Source of the DNA: CAIYTF01 sp963664845 | GTDB taxonomy: Bacteria; Bacteroidota; Ignavibacteria; Ignavibacteriales; Ignavibacteriaceae | Direction: 5' to 3' | Assembly: GCA_963664845.1 (NCBI GenBank) | Contig: OY761615.1 | Location: forward strand, 4,092,001 to 4,156,000 | Length of the DNA stretch: 64,000 nt | Shown here: piece by piece, positions 17,985 through 27,332 of the stretch | How the letters are laid out: every line of letters starts with the position of its first letter | Numbering within the stretch: position 1 is the first letter of the stretch | Made by a program: the position numbers and the translations under genes | Notes under the pieces: generated by a model | What the model saw: the letters and a program-made list of their open reading frames with translations, nothing else | What the model was told of the DNA's origin: nothing | The model's database searches: none

Positions 17985-20900
17985 TCAGGCTGTTTTTAAA
18001 ATCTCATTCATCAGAGTGAGGAGATCCTTTTTGGAAAATGGCTTTGAGATATAATGAGTGCACCCGGCAGTGAGAAATTCCTCTCTGTCCCCAACCATGG
18101 CAAAAGCGGTTATGGCCACAATGGGAGTATGCGTATAGCCCGCTAATTGTCTAATCAATTTTGTCGTTTCAACTCCATCCGCTCCGCTTCCCAAATTGAT
18201 ATCCATTAAGATTGCGGAGTATTGTTTTGCCTTGACTAATTTAATAGCCTCTGCGGAGGAAGCCGCCAAATCAATTTCACATATCTTGTTAAGAAAAAGT
18301 TTGACAAAATTGTGCGCGATGGGGTCATCTTCCACATACAGCACATAGGGCAGGGTACTGGAAGACAGAAGATCAGGAGTCTGAACAAAGGCTAAATTGT
18401 TTTCATCATACTGCAGGGGCTCACTGAGATCTAAATTATGTTCTGGGAATCGAATGGTGAACGTTGAACCTTTCCCGACTTCACTTTCAACTGAGATCAT
18501 TCCACGCATCTGTTCCACCAGTTTTTTTGCAATGGTTAATCCGAGTCCTGTCCCTTCAAAATTTCGGCCCATGCCTTCGCTTTCCTGTCGAAATTCGTCA
18601 AAGATCAGGTCAAAATTCTTTTCTGCGATACCAATGCCTGTATCGGTTATCTTTATGGCAACCCACGAAGTTTCGTCAACTGCTTCTTTCTCGACAGAGA
18701 TGACCACACTTCCTTCATTTGTATACTTGATGGCATTATTGATCACGTTATTCAATATTTCTCTGAACATTCGCTCATCCAGAGATACATATAACAGGTC
18801 ATATTGACAGAGAAGTGAAAGAGAAATATGCTTTTTACTGGCGGCTTCTCCATAAAGATCAATCTTCTGTTTAAGGATACTGATAATGTCGATGGGTGAC
18901 AGGAGAACTGACAAATGTCCTGACTCAATGAGTGAAAGATCCAGAATAAGGTTTAAGGTTTGCATCAGGCGCTTACCGCTTTTATTGATTGTTGCGGCAA
19001 TGTTCTTAATGCCAGGATCATTTGTTTCGTCATTCAATATTTCGGAAAATCCGAGTATTCCTATCATTGGGGTTCTGAGCTCATGGCTCATATTGGCAAG
19101 GAAACTGGATTTTAGACGGTTCATTTCTTCGGCCTTTTCCTTTGCAAGGTATAGCTCCTGTTCAGCCAGTTTTGCTTCAGTAATATCCTGAACTGTCCCC
19201 TGCAGAGTCACGATTCGGTTCCCCATACCCCTGATAATATTATGTCTTACTGCGAAAAACCGCTCTTTGCCATCAATGTGAGCATCGCTGCGATAAACAA
19301 GAAGTGAAAGCTCTGAATTGTCTGAGCGAAGTATATCCTGAGTGAATTCAAGAACCCTGTCCCGGTCCTCAAGGCAAATAAATCTGGCAAGATAATCCTC
19401 ATAGGAGATCAATTTACTGCCCTCCTGCTTGAGATTTGTTCCGTACAAAGTGAAGAATTGATCATCAACGGAAATTTGGTTAGTTGCCACATCAAACTCC
19501 CAATAAGCAATTTTCGCAATGTCCATCGCGGCTTGAAGGTTCGTTTGACTTTTTAATAAAGCTCTGTCCGTTTGTTTTCGTTCAGTAATGTCCTGAACAA
19601 TTGTTCTGAGTCCGGTAACTTTCCCCTCACTGTCTCTTATTAAACGGTCGCTGAGCAGAACGGTTACTTCTATTCCGTTTTTGCGCATAAAAACACGCTC
19701 TGAATTCTCTCCCATGGGATAGGCGCCGGCCAATTTCCCTATAACGCGAATCTTTGAAGCTTCCTGGTTTTTGAGAAACAGCCAGACATGGTAACCTATC
19801 ATTTCTTCTCGTAGATACCCGAGCATGTCCAGTTCGGTCTGGTTAACCAGTACAATTTTTCCTTGTGCATCAATCTCATGATAACCCACAGGTGCATGAT
19901 TGAACATATCCCAGAAGCGAGCTTCACTTTTTGACAATGCTTCTTCAGCCATTTTCCTTTCAGTTATATTTCTTATAACTGCAACCAGATAATCACGATC
20001 GACAGTGACGTATTTAAGACTTACCTCAACCGAAAATTCAGAACCATCTTTGCGGCGGTGAATGCCTTCGATTATACTTGGGAGGGATCGGCTCCTGGCC
20101 GGTGAATCGCTGAAGAATTCCTCCCGGTCAAGATCGGGGGAGACATCAAATATGGACAATCCAAAAAGCTCCTCACGGGTGTATCCCAGTGTTTTCCAGG
20201 CTTTGTTGTTTCCGTTAAGAAAGCGTCCGGTGTGTGGGTCAATCACTTCGATAGCGTCATTCGCGCCGTTTATGAGTGCCTGGAACAGTCTTAAGTCATC
20301 TTCAGCTTTTTTTCTCTTGGTTATATTTTGAATGTGGAAAATGGAATACTGAGGTTTCCCCTCTGAATCCCGAATGAGCGTTACGTTCACCAATCCCCAT
20401 AATGTGCTTCCATCTTTTCGAATATAACGTTTTTCGAAATGAGCTTGGTTCAATTCTGCGTCGAACGGTCTGTTGCTTTCATTAGTGTCGTCAACATCAT
20501 ATTCTTCATGTGTTATATCCAGAAAGGATTTCGAAATGAGTTCTGCTTCGCTGTACCCAAGCATCTCGCACAGGGCTGGGTTAACTTTCATGAATTCCTT
20601 TGTCGGGCTTATTATTGCCATACCCACGGAAGTGTTCTCAAAGGCAAGGCGGAATTTTTCATTGCTGTCCTGAAGTGCTTTTTCAACTGCAATCTTAAGC
20701 CGGATCGTGTTACTCTTTTCAATGGCGGCTTCCATTGCGGGCACCAGGCGGGTAAGATGTTCTTTAAGAATGTAGTCATCTGCACCTGTTTTCATAAAAG
20801 TAACGGCTGTTTCCTCATTCAGTGAGCCAGTCACTAAAATGAAGGGGACTATAGCATCATATTTTCTGGTAAGTTCAAGTGCCTGCATCCCGTCAAAGGT

Positions 20901-21083
20901 GGGGAGTGAATAGTCAGACAATATAATGTCCGGACTAAATATGGGTAGAGCCTCCAAAAATTCCTCCTTTGTTTGAACTATAAGTTCTGTATGGCGGATA
21001 CCTTTTTTATCCACTTCGCGAATGAGCAATGCTGCATCTGCCTTTTCGTCTTCCACTATCAGCATTCTAATAATAGAGTTCAT
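17985..21083 (-). CDS. Hybrid histidine kinase REC-PAS4-HisKA-HATPase-REC
   Basis: 1032 residues. N-terminal receiver (1-125, phospho-Asp in IILSDYSLPTFDG), four PAS domains (about 140-260, 270-385, 395-510, 520-640, most ending NITERK or DITERK), HisKA with FLANMSHELRTPM, HATPase_c (N box NNVINNAIKY, DTGIGIA, GTGLGLT) and C-terminal receiver (phospho-Asp in ILMDINLGSGADG, Lys in YISKPF). The kinase core and terminal receiver closely match those of the gene at 9210-12500; the main difference is that this one has an extra PAS instead of a PocR domain. No membrane segment. ATG at 21083. Separated by about 190 bp from the three-gene kinase operon, which it precedes on the same strand. Confidence 0.9.
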   Translation of the reverse strand: MNSIIRMLIVEDEKADAALLIREVDKKGIRHTELIVQTKEEFLEALPIFSPDIILSDYSLPTFDGMQALELTRKYDAIVPFILVTGSLNEETAVTFMKTGADDYILKEHLTRLVPAMEAAIEKSNTIRLKIAVEKALQDSNEKFRLAFENTSVGMAIISPTKEFMKVNPALCEMLGYSEAELISKSFLDITHEEYDVDDTNESNRPFDAELNQAHFEKRYIRKDGSTLWGLVNVTLIRDSEGKPQYSIFHIQNITKRKKAEDDLRLFQALINGANDAIEVIDPHTGRFLNGNNKAWKTLGYTREELFGLSIFDVSPDLDREEFFSDSPARSRSLPSIIEGIHRRKDGSEFSVEVSLKYVTVDRDYLVAVIRNITERKMAEEALSKSEARFWDMFNHAPVGYHEIDAQGKIVLVNQTELDMLGYLREEMIGYHVWLFLKNQEASKIRVIGKLAGAYPMGENSERVFMRKNGIEVTVLLSDRLIRDSEGKVTGLRTIVQDITERKQTDRALLKSQTNLQAAMDIAKIAYWEFDVATNQISVDDQFFTLYGTNLKQEGSKLISYEDYLARFICLEDRDRVLEFTQDILRSDNSELSLLVYRSDAHIDGKERFFAVRHNIIRGMGNRIVTLQGTVQDITEAKLAEQELYLAKEKAEEMNRLKSSFLANMSHELRTPMIGILGFSEILNDETNDPGIKNIAATINKSGKRLMQTLNLILDLSLIESGHLSVLLSPIDIISILKQKIDLYGEAASKKHISLSLLCQYDLLYVSLDERMFREILNNVINNAIKYTNEGSVVISVEKEAVDETSWVAIKITDTGIGIAEKNFDLIFDEFRQESEGMGRNFEGTGLGLTIAKKLVEQMRGMISVESEVGKGSTFTIRFPEHNLDLSEPLQYDENNLAFVQTPDLLSSSTLPYVLYVEDDPIAHNFVKLFLNKICEIDLAASSAEAIKLVKAKQYSAILMDINLGSGADGVETTKLIRQLAGYTHTPIVAITAFAMVGDREEFLTAGCTHYISKPFSKKDLLTLMNEILKTA

Positions 21084-21137
21084 GTAGAATTTGCCTCAAA
21101 TTTCTTTATGCTTCTTTGTCGTTTCTTCTATTCAATT

Positions 21138-21177
21138 CCAATATGGTATTGGTTGCGTATCTATAATGGGTATTGGT
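21138..21177. promoter_or_regulatory. Operator-like CCAATA/TATTGG cluster upstream of a kinase gene
   Basis: A perfect palindrome CCAATA-TGG-TATTGG lies at 21138-21152, and the element GGTATTGGT occurs twice (21145-21153 and 21169-21177) at a 24-bp period. The cluster is 55-95 bp upstream of the kinase start at 21083. It is a plausible regulator binding site; the binding protein is unknown. Confidence 0.4.
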
Positions 21178-21297
21178 AAGGGACCCTGACCATATAATTG
21201 TACTCGGTTTTAACGATTGGATTAATTATTTCATACCGGTTGCGCTCTTTCAAAAAGGTATCTTGTAAATAATGGCTATAAAGTGATTGTACCTTCA

Positions 21298-21761
21298 TCA
21301 TCGCAAACAATTTGGGTGTTGACTAGAAGAAGAATTACAAAAAATGTTTGGGAAAATATCAGGTAAGCTTTTCTCCATATCCAAAAGGTACAAAATTGGT
21401 CCAAAGATTCTGCGTGTATAAGATTGAAGTTCATTTCCCCAAAATTGAGAGGCATTTCTTCCCAATGGATCATCAGTAATCATAAGATAACAGAAATTGC
21501 ATGATTGTAAATTACTGTAGCAGGCAGAATGCCTGAAATCGGTACAACCGGGAAACCTCCTCCAAATGAAAGCAGGTATTTTTTTACTGTGCAATCGGGA
21601 AGCAAGTCGAGGGTTATGGTTCCGGAACAGATAATTGGATTGAAAGGCAGTTGAAGCTCCCCAGTTAATGATGCTATACTTGAATGATTGCGCATAAAAC
21701 AATGCAAATCAATAATTGAATTATAAACACCTTGCATCTCCAATAATGCCTGAAGATGCAT
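21298..21761 (-). pseudogene. Possible decayed secreted-protein gene in a gene-poor gap
   Basis: The 1-kb stretch 21084-22004 has no intact gene. Overlapping minus-strand fragments in two frames (21480-21761 and 21298-21702) read like pieces of one beta-rich extracellular domain: ITLDLLPDCTVKK with VIYNHAISVI in one frame, then DDPLGRNASQFWGNELQSYT in the other. The order suggests a frameshifted remnant, but no family is firmly recognised and the fragments could be chance ORFs. The rest of the gap is AT-rich with no feature seen apart from the operator-like cluster near 21150. Confidence 0.2.
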
Positions 21762-22004
21762 GCAGCAAACAAAGTACTATGGGAAAAAACACTCGATCGA
21801 CTTCGTTTCGAATACATTCTGATTTGTTCTCGCAAATCATAAGATAAAAGTACAAATTGCTTTCACCCTTTTATCAAAACAGATATTATTAGTATAAGCA
21901 TATAATATTTTACAATCAAGAAAAAAATTAGCTTGAAAATCGATCGGACACTGTCTTTGATTTTCCACACAGTTGCGCTGATGAAATTGCCGGTTGTGGC
22001 AGGG

Positions 22005-22049
22005 TACAAAAACAAACAAACCGCGAAGCATTGAAATGATTCGCGGTTT
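22005..22049 (-). terminator. metH: Terminator after metH
   Basis: Perfect 10-bp stem AAACCGCGAA (22018-22027) with TTCGCGGTTT (22040-22049) and a 12-nt loop, about 40 bp past the metH stop. On the minus strand it is followed by TTTGTTTGTTTTTG, a good U-rich tail. Confidence 0.75.
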
Positions 22050-22087
22050 TCATGTTTTTTGGAAAAGCTGCTTAACTTGTTGAGTCG

Positions 22088-25000
22088 TTAATCGCCTTCA
22101 TCATATCCCAGCACAGGCTGTAACCATTTTTCCATTTCTGGCAGACTCATTCCCTTACGCTTATGATAATCCAATACCTGATCCTTATATATTTTACCCG
22201 TAGTGAAATATTTGGACTCAGGATGTGCAAAATAAAACCCGCTCACCGCTGCGGCAGGATACATTGCCATTGATTCAGTTAGATGTATGCCGGCTTCCTT
22301 GTCTGCTTTCAATATTTCGAATAATGTTATTTTCTCCGTATGATCAGGACAGGCCGGATATCCGGGCGCAGGGCGGATGCCGCGGTACGATTCTGCTATC
22401 AACGCTTCATTTGAAATTTTCTCATCATCGGCATAGCCCCAGAATTCTGTTCGTATGCGTTGGTGCAGGCGTTCTGCAAATGCCTCTGCAAGTCTGTCCG
22501 CAAGTGCCTTTGCCATAATCGCATTATAATCATCGTTTTGCTTTTCAAATTCGGATACAAGAGCATCAAGTCGCAGGCCCGTTGTTAAGGCAAACATACC
22601 AATGTAGTCGGTAATGCCCGAGTCCTTTGGCGCTACATAGTCTGCAAGTGCAAGATACGGTGAATCAGTCGCTTTTTGCCCTTGTTGACGAAGCGTATGA
22701 ACTACTGTCAGTACACTTGACTTTTTCTCGTCACCATAAACTTCGATGTCATCAAAACCAATGCTGTTTGCAGGGAACAACCCATATGCCGCATTTGCCG
22801 TAACAAGGTTCTCGTTCACAATGCGGTCGAGCAATTCTCTTGCCTCATCAAATAATTTCTTTGCCTCTGCTCCGACATGAGGGTCCTCAAAGATAGCGGG
22901 ATATTTCCCTTTCAATTCCCAGGTGCTGAAAAAAGGAGTCCAATCAATGTATTCGTATAATTCCGCAAGGGGATAGTCTTTCAGATAATGTACACCAAAT
23001 TGTTTTGGCTTTTTGATATCAGCAGATTCCAATTTCCAGACGAATCTTTTTTTCCGGGCTTCCTCCAGGGGTGTGAAGTTTTTTTGTGCAACACGTTTCT
23101 TGTGCTGCTCGCGAAGAACTTCATATTCATTGTTCAACTTCGTTACAAAATCCGGTTTAAGCTCCGGATTGAGCAGGGAGCTTACCACCGGCACACTGCG
23201 CGAAGCATCCAGGACATGTATTACCGGTTGAGAATAGTGCTGGGCAATTTTAACAGCCGTATGTACGCGGGAAGTTGTTGCTCCGCCTATAAGGAGCGGG
23301 ATTTTAAACTTTCTGCGTTCCATTTCTCTGGCCACGTGGCACATTTCATCCAGAGACGGGGTGATAAGACCGCTTAAGCCAATAATGTCCACATTTTCCT
23401 TTTCAGCGGCATCAAGAATTTTATCTGCCGGATTGAGTACTCCAAGGTCGATCACTTTATAATTATTGCAGCCAAGCACAACGGCTACGATGTTTTTGCC
23501 AATATCGTGCACGTCTCCTTTGACTGTTGCAAGCAACACTTTGCCGGCCTCCTTCAGATCGCCGGAAATTGCTTTCTGGGCTTCGATGAAAGGAATGAGA
23601 AATGAAACTGCTTTTTTCATGACCCGTGCACTTTTAACTACTTGCGGAAGGAACATTTTGCCTGCACCAAAGAGATCGCCAACCACGTTCATTCCTTTCA
23701 TGAGGGGACCTTCGATTATGGCAAGCGGTGCATCATACTTCAGCCGGGCTTCTTCAACATCAGCCTCAATGAAATCAACAATCCCTCGGACAAGTGCATG
23801 GGTCAGCCGTTCTTCAACGGGGAGTTCGCGCCATTCATCCTGTCTGATGGTACTCTTGTCTGCCTGTTTCAACGTCTCGGCAAACTGTGTCAGCCTTTCG
23901 GTTGCATCGTTTCTTCTGTAAAGAAGTACGTCTTCCACCAGTTCCAGCAAATCTTTTGGGATATCGGCATACACAGCCAATTGGCCCGCGTTTACAATCC
24001 CCATATCAAGTCCGGCCTTAATGGCGTGATAAAGAAAAGCTGCGTGCATTGCTTCGCGCAGTGTGTCGTTGCCTCTGAAAGAAAATGATACGTTGCTAAT
24101 GCCGCCGCTGACCTTTGCGTAAGGCAGATTTTGTTTGATCCACCGGACGGCCTCAATGTAGTCAAGTGCATAGGTATTGTGCTCTTCAATTCCGGTGGCA
24201 ACTGTCAGCACGTTGGGATCAAAAATAATGTCCGTCGGTGGGAAACCGACTTCTTCTGTTAATATTTTATAAGCCCTGCTGCAAATTTCTATGCGGCGGG
24301 CGAGCGAATCGGCTTGTCCTTTTTCATCGAATGCCATGACAACGGCGGCTGCACCATAACGCAACACCTTTTTTGCCTGTTCCTTGAATACTTGCTCGCC
24401 TTCCTTTAAACTGATGGAATTTACTATACACTTTCCCTGTATGCATTGCAGTCCGGTTTCTATGACGCTCCATTTTGAGGAGTCAATCATAATGGGAAGC
24501 TTGGCAATGTCGGGTTCTACGGCAACCAGATTAAGAAAGGTCCGCATCGCTTCGACGGAATCGAGCATTCCTTCATCCATATTCACGTCAATTGCCTGCG
24601 CGCCACCTTCCACCTGATCGCGGGCAATGGAGAGTGCCTCCTCATAATTGCCGGCAAGAATAAGACGTGCAAACTTTCTCGATCCGGCAACATTGGTCCG
24701 TTCGCCGATATTAACGAAGTTCGTTTCCGGTCGTATTGTCAGTGGTTCCAATCCGCTCAGTTTAAGGAACTGTTCCGCAGGTTTTGGCTCTCTCGGTTTA
24801 ACTGTCTTCACCATTTCGGCAATCGCTCTAATATGATCTGGGGTCGTTCCGCAGCAACCGCCAACAATATTGTAGAAACCTGCTTCGCCAAATTCCCGCA
24901 GAGTCTCGGCCATTTTTTGGGCGGTTTCATCATATTCACCAAAGGCGTTAGGCAAACCGGCATTCGGATAGATGCTGATAAAACAACTGGCAGCTTCAGA

Positions 25001-25786
25001 GAGCGCTTCAATGAATGGGCGCATTTGTTTTGCACCCAAGGCGCAGTTCAGTCCAATGCTCAACAGGTTTTTTGTATGGGCAACTGAAATCCAAAAGGCT
25101 TCGGTTGTTTGCCCCGAAAGGGTTCTTCCGCTCATGTCAACAATAGTACCCGATATCATTATCGGAATTTCGATCCCTGTTTCTTCAGTATAACGACTGA
25201 TCGCAAAGAGCGCTGCTTTCGCGTTTAAAGTATCAGTGATAGTTTCAATCAATAACACATCAACCCCTCCCTCGATCAGGCCCTTGGCCTGCTCATAATA
25301 CGCATCAGCCAGTTGATTGAAGGTGGCGGCCCGGAATCCGGGATTGTTCACGTCTACGGCAAGCGATAAACACTTATTGGTAGGCCCAAAGGCGCCGGCA
25401 ACAAACCGTGGTTTGTCCGGCTTCAAGGCGGTGAATTCTGCAGCAGCTTCCTTTGCCAGTTGTGCTGATTTGAAATTCATTTCGTAAATAAATTCACCCG
25501 TTTGGTAGTCTGCCTGGGCGATGCTTTGTGCGCTAAACGTGTTGGTTTCAATAATATCGGCGCCGGCCTCCAGATAGGCCCGGTGGATATTTTTTATGAT
25601 TTCCGGCTGAGTTATCGAAAGGAAGTCATTATTTCCTTTCAAATCAAGGGGGTGATCCTTAAAACGCTCGGTGCGGAAATCGGTTTCAGTCAGGTTATGC
25701 CGCTGGATCATGGTCCCCATTGCACCATCGATCACTAAGATACGCTTTCGGAGGAGCCCGGTTAGTTCTGTAAATTTATTATCCAT
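22088..25786 (-). CDS. metH: Cobalamin-dependent methionine synthase
   Basis: About 1232 residues, the usual full four-module length. The homocysteine module has its zinc ligands in GLNCALGAKQ and GGCCGTTPDH (about 240-320); the methyltetrahydrofolate (pterin) module starts near FVNIGERTNVAGS; the B12 cap and binding module has the cobalt-ligand motif GDVHDIGKN (about 750); the AdoMet reactivation module shows RPAPGYPACPDHTEK near the C-terminus. It transfers the methyl group from 5-methyl-THF to homocysteine by way of methylcobalamin. I prefer the ATG at 25786 over a TTG at 25807. Divergent from hldD, with only about 100 bp between starts, leaving no room for a cobalamin riboswitch. Confidence 0.97.
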   Translation of the reverse strand: MDNKFTELTGLLRKRILVIDGAMGTMIQRHNLTETDFRTERFKDHPLDLKGNNDFLSITQPEIIKNIHRAYLEAGADIIETNTFSAQSIAQADYQTGEFIYEMNFKSAQLAKEAAAEFTALKPDKPRFVAGAFGPTNKCLSLAVDVNNPGFRAATFNQLADAYYEQAKGLIEGGVDVLLIETITDTLNAKAALFAISRYTEETGIEIPIMISGTIVDMSGRTLSGQTTEAFWISVAHTKNLLSIGLNCALGAKQMRPFIEALSEAASCFISIYPNAGLPNAFGEYDETAQKMAETLREFGEAGFYNIVGGCCGTTPDHIRAIAEMVKTVKPREPKPAEQFLKLSGLEPLTIRPETNFVNIGERTNVAGSRKFARLILAGNYEEALSIARDQVEGGAQAIDVNMDEGMLDSVEAMRTFLNLVAVEPDIAKLPIMIDSSKWSVIETGLQCIQGKCIVNSISLKEGEQVFKEQAKKVLRYGAAAVVMAFDEKGQADSLARRIEICSRAYKILTEEVGFPPTDIIFDPNVLTVATGIEEHNTYALDYIEAVRWIKQNLPYAKVSGGISNVSFSFRGNDTLREAMHAAFLYHAIKAGLDMGIVNAGQLAVYADIPKDLLELVEDVLLYRRNDATERLTQFAETLKQADKSTIRQDEWRELPVEERLTHALVRGIVDFIEADVEEARLKYDAPLAIIEGPLMKGMNVVGDLFGAGKMFLPQVVKSARVMKKAVSFLIPFIEAQKAISGDLKEAGKVLLATVKGDVHDIGKNIVAVVLGCNNYKVIDLGVLNPADKILDAAEKENVDIIGLSGLITPSLDEMCHVAREMERRKFKIPLLIGGATTSRVHTAVKIAQHYSQPVIHVLDASRSVPVVSSLLNPELKPDFVTKLNNEYEVLREQHKKRVAQKNFTPLEEARKKRFVWKLESADIKKPKQFGVHYLKDYPLAELYEYIDWTPFFSTWELKGKYPAIFEDPHVGAEAKKLFDEARELLDRIVNENLVTANAAYGLFPANSIGFDDIEVYGDEKKSSVLTVVHTLRQQGQKATDSPYLALADYVAPKDSGITDYIGMFALTTGLRLDALVSEFEKQNDDYNAIMAKALADRLAEAFAERLHQRIRTEFWGYADDEKISNEALIAESYRGIRPAPGYPACPDHTEKITLFEILKADKEAGIHLTESMAMYPAAAVSGFYFAHPESKYFTTGKIYKDQVLDYHKRKGMSLPEMEKWLQPVLGYDEGD

Positions 25787-25885
25787 ACTATTAGTCTGAG
25801 ATTTCAATATTGTATATACTTTGTAAAAACATCAAATATAATTAAATTATTCTCTAATATATAATTTAAAAGCTACAGGTAAATA

Positions 25886-26863
25886 ATGATTATTGTAACA
25901 GGCGGCGCAGGGTTTATTGGCAGCGCTCTTGTATGGCGGCTCAATCAACAGGGAAAGAACAACATTATCATCGTCGATGAACTCGGAAAGGATGAGAAGT
26001 GGAAAAATCTGGTAGCGCTGGATTATTTGGACTTTTACAATAAACAGCTGTTTATCGAAAAAATCGAGAAAAATGGCATTTCGTTCAAGATTGACGCAAT
26101 CCTTCACATGGGAGCCAATTCTGCTACTACAGAAAAGGACGCGGACCATCTGATGTCGAACAACTACGAATACACCAAAAAGCTGGCAACATTTGCTTTA
26201 AATAACGGGATCCGCTTTATCTATGCATCCTCGGCTGCCACCTATGGTGACGGTTCCAGAGGATTCCGTGATATCGATGACGAATGTATTAACCTGCGGC
26301 CCCTTAACATGTATGGCTATTCCAAGAACCTGTTTGATATCAGAGCATTGAAAAAAGGTTTGTTGAGCAAAATTGTTGGTCTCAAATATTATAATGTATT
26401 TGGTCCCAATGAATATCACAAAGATGATATGCGCAGTGTGGTGCACAAGGCATTCGAACAGGTGCGTGATACGGGAAAAGTCCGGCTATTCAAATCCTAC
26501 CATCCGGATTATGCAGACGGTGAACAGAGACGGGATTTCGTCTACGTAAAAGATGTTGTGGACATGACACTTTTCTTCCTGGATAAACCGGATAAGAACG
26601 GTTTGTTCAATATCGGTTCCGGTGTGTCCCGTTCATGGAAAGATCTGGTGACCGCCTTGTTCACAGCAGTCGGAAAACCGGTGAATATAGAAATGATTGA
26701 TATGCCTGAAACTCTCAGGGAAAAATATCAATACTTTACAGAAGCTGATCTCGGAAAACTCAGAAAAGCAGGTTATAGCAGAAAAACGATGTCTTTGGAA
26801 GATGGCGTAAAAGATTACGTCCATACCTATTTGCTCAAAGGAAAATATTTAGGTGACGAATGA
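25886..26863 (+). CDS. hldD: ADP-L-glycero-D-manno-heptose 6-epimerase
   Basis: 325 residues. NAD(P)-binding Rossmann motif TGGAGFIGS at the N-terminus, then the family-specific HMGANSATTEKD segment, ASSAATYGDGSRGF, the catalytic Tyr-x3-Lys in MYGYSKNLFD, and YYNVFGPNEYHKDDMRSV followed by GEQRRDFVYVKD, all characteristic of HldD (RfaD/GmhD). It makes the L,D-heptose precursor of the LPS inner core, implying a Gram-negative envelope. Converges on the acidic-protein gene; the two stop codons lie within one hairpin. Confidence 0.95.
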   Translation: MIIVTGGAGFIGSALVWRLNQQGKNNIIIVDELGKDEKWKNLVALDYLDFYNKQLFIEKIEKNGISFKIDAILHMGANSATTEKDADHLMSNNYEYTKKLATFALNNGIRFIYASSAATYGDGSRGFRDIDDECINLRPLNMYGYSKNLFDIRALKKGLLSKIVGLKYYNVFGPNEYHKDDMRSVVHKAFEQVRDTGKVRLFKSYHPDYADGEQRRDFVYVKDVVDMTLFFLDKPDKNGLFNIGSGVSRSWKDLVTALFTAVGKPVNIEMIDMPETLREKYQYFTEADLGKLRKAGYSRKTMSLEDGVKDYVHTYLLKGKYLGDE

Positions 26864-26880
26864 CCAGCTAAAGCTGGTCA
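26861..26880. terminator. Hairpin overlapping the stop codons of two convergent genes
   Basis: TGACCAGCT (26861-26869) and AGCTGGTCA (26872-26880) form a perfect inverted repeat. It contains the TGA of hldD (26861-26863) and the TAG of the convergent acidic-protein gene (26868-26870). Symmetric, so it can fold in either transcript; there is no T-tract. Confidence 0.5.
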
Positions 26881-27218
26881 TCGTCTGGCAAATCTTCGTC
26901 ATCATCGAATGCATCAAAGTCTTCCTCGTAGAATTCATCTTCGAGGTCGTCGATATCTTCGAATTCATCTTCGTCGGCTTCGTCTAAGTCATCATCTTCG
27001 AAATCATCATCGTCGTCGTCAAAGTCTTCATCGTCATCATCAAAATCTTCATCGTCATCAAAATCCTCTTCTTCCTCTTTCTTGGGCTTCTTGGCGTCAA
27101 GGATCTCATATACTGTTCTCAGCAGAGCGTCTTCACTGTCTGGTGAAGGAAGCTGTGCAGGTTCATTGTTCATCGGTATAGCTTCGTTATTCTCTTCCGG
27201 AATGTTTGAGAGAACCAT
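26868..27218 (-). CDS. Extremely acidic low-complexity small protein
   Basis: 116 residues. The first 50 are ordinary (containing EDALLRTVYEILDAKK), then a short Lys patch KKPKKEEEE, then about 65 residues made almost wholly of Asp and Glu with regularly spaced Phe (DDEDFDDDD type repeats). GAGGAG 10 bp upstream of the ATG supports real translation. No family is recognised. Such acidic tails are known in nucleic-acid-mimic proteins, histone-chaperone-like proteins and the RNA polymerase delta subunit, but none of these can be assigned here. Same strand as coaD, 114 bp downstream of it. Confidence 0.65.
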   Translation of the reverse strand: MVLSNIPEENNEAIPMNNEPAQLPSPDSEDALLRTVYEILDAKKPKKEEEEDFDDDEDFDDDDEDFDDDDDDFEDDDLDEADEDEFEDIDDLEDEFYEEDFDAFDDDEDLPDDDQL

Positions 27219-27332
27219 AATTTATTTACTCCTCAAAATAAACTTGTGATAAAAGTTGTTGGCTAAATTACATAAAATTCTTTTTATGAAAAAAAACGAA
27301 AAATTATTTGTTACAGAATAAATTATTCGCTT

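Noticed and set aside
21837..22031. 64-codon minus-strand ORF upstream of the metH terminator
   Set aside because: Runs into the terminator hairpin, no ribosome binding site, no recognisable sequence.
25787..25885. Cobalamin or SAM riboswitch upstream of metH
   Set aside because: The divergent gap to hldD is only about 100 bp and very AT-rich, with none of the conserved riboswitch cores.
26909..27181. Plus-strand ORF rich in Arg and His opposite the acidic-protein gene
   Set aside because: It is the mirror of the Asp/Glu codons; the minus strand has the ribosome binding site and an ordinary N-terminus.
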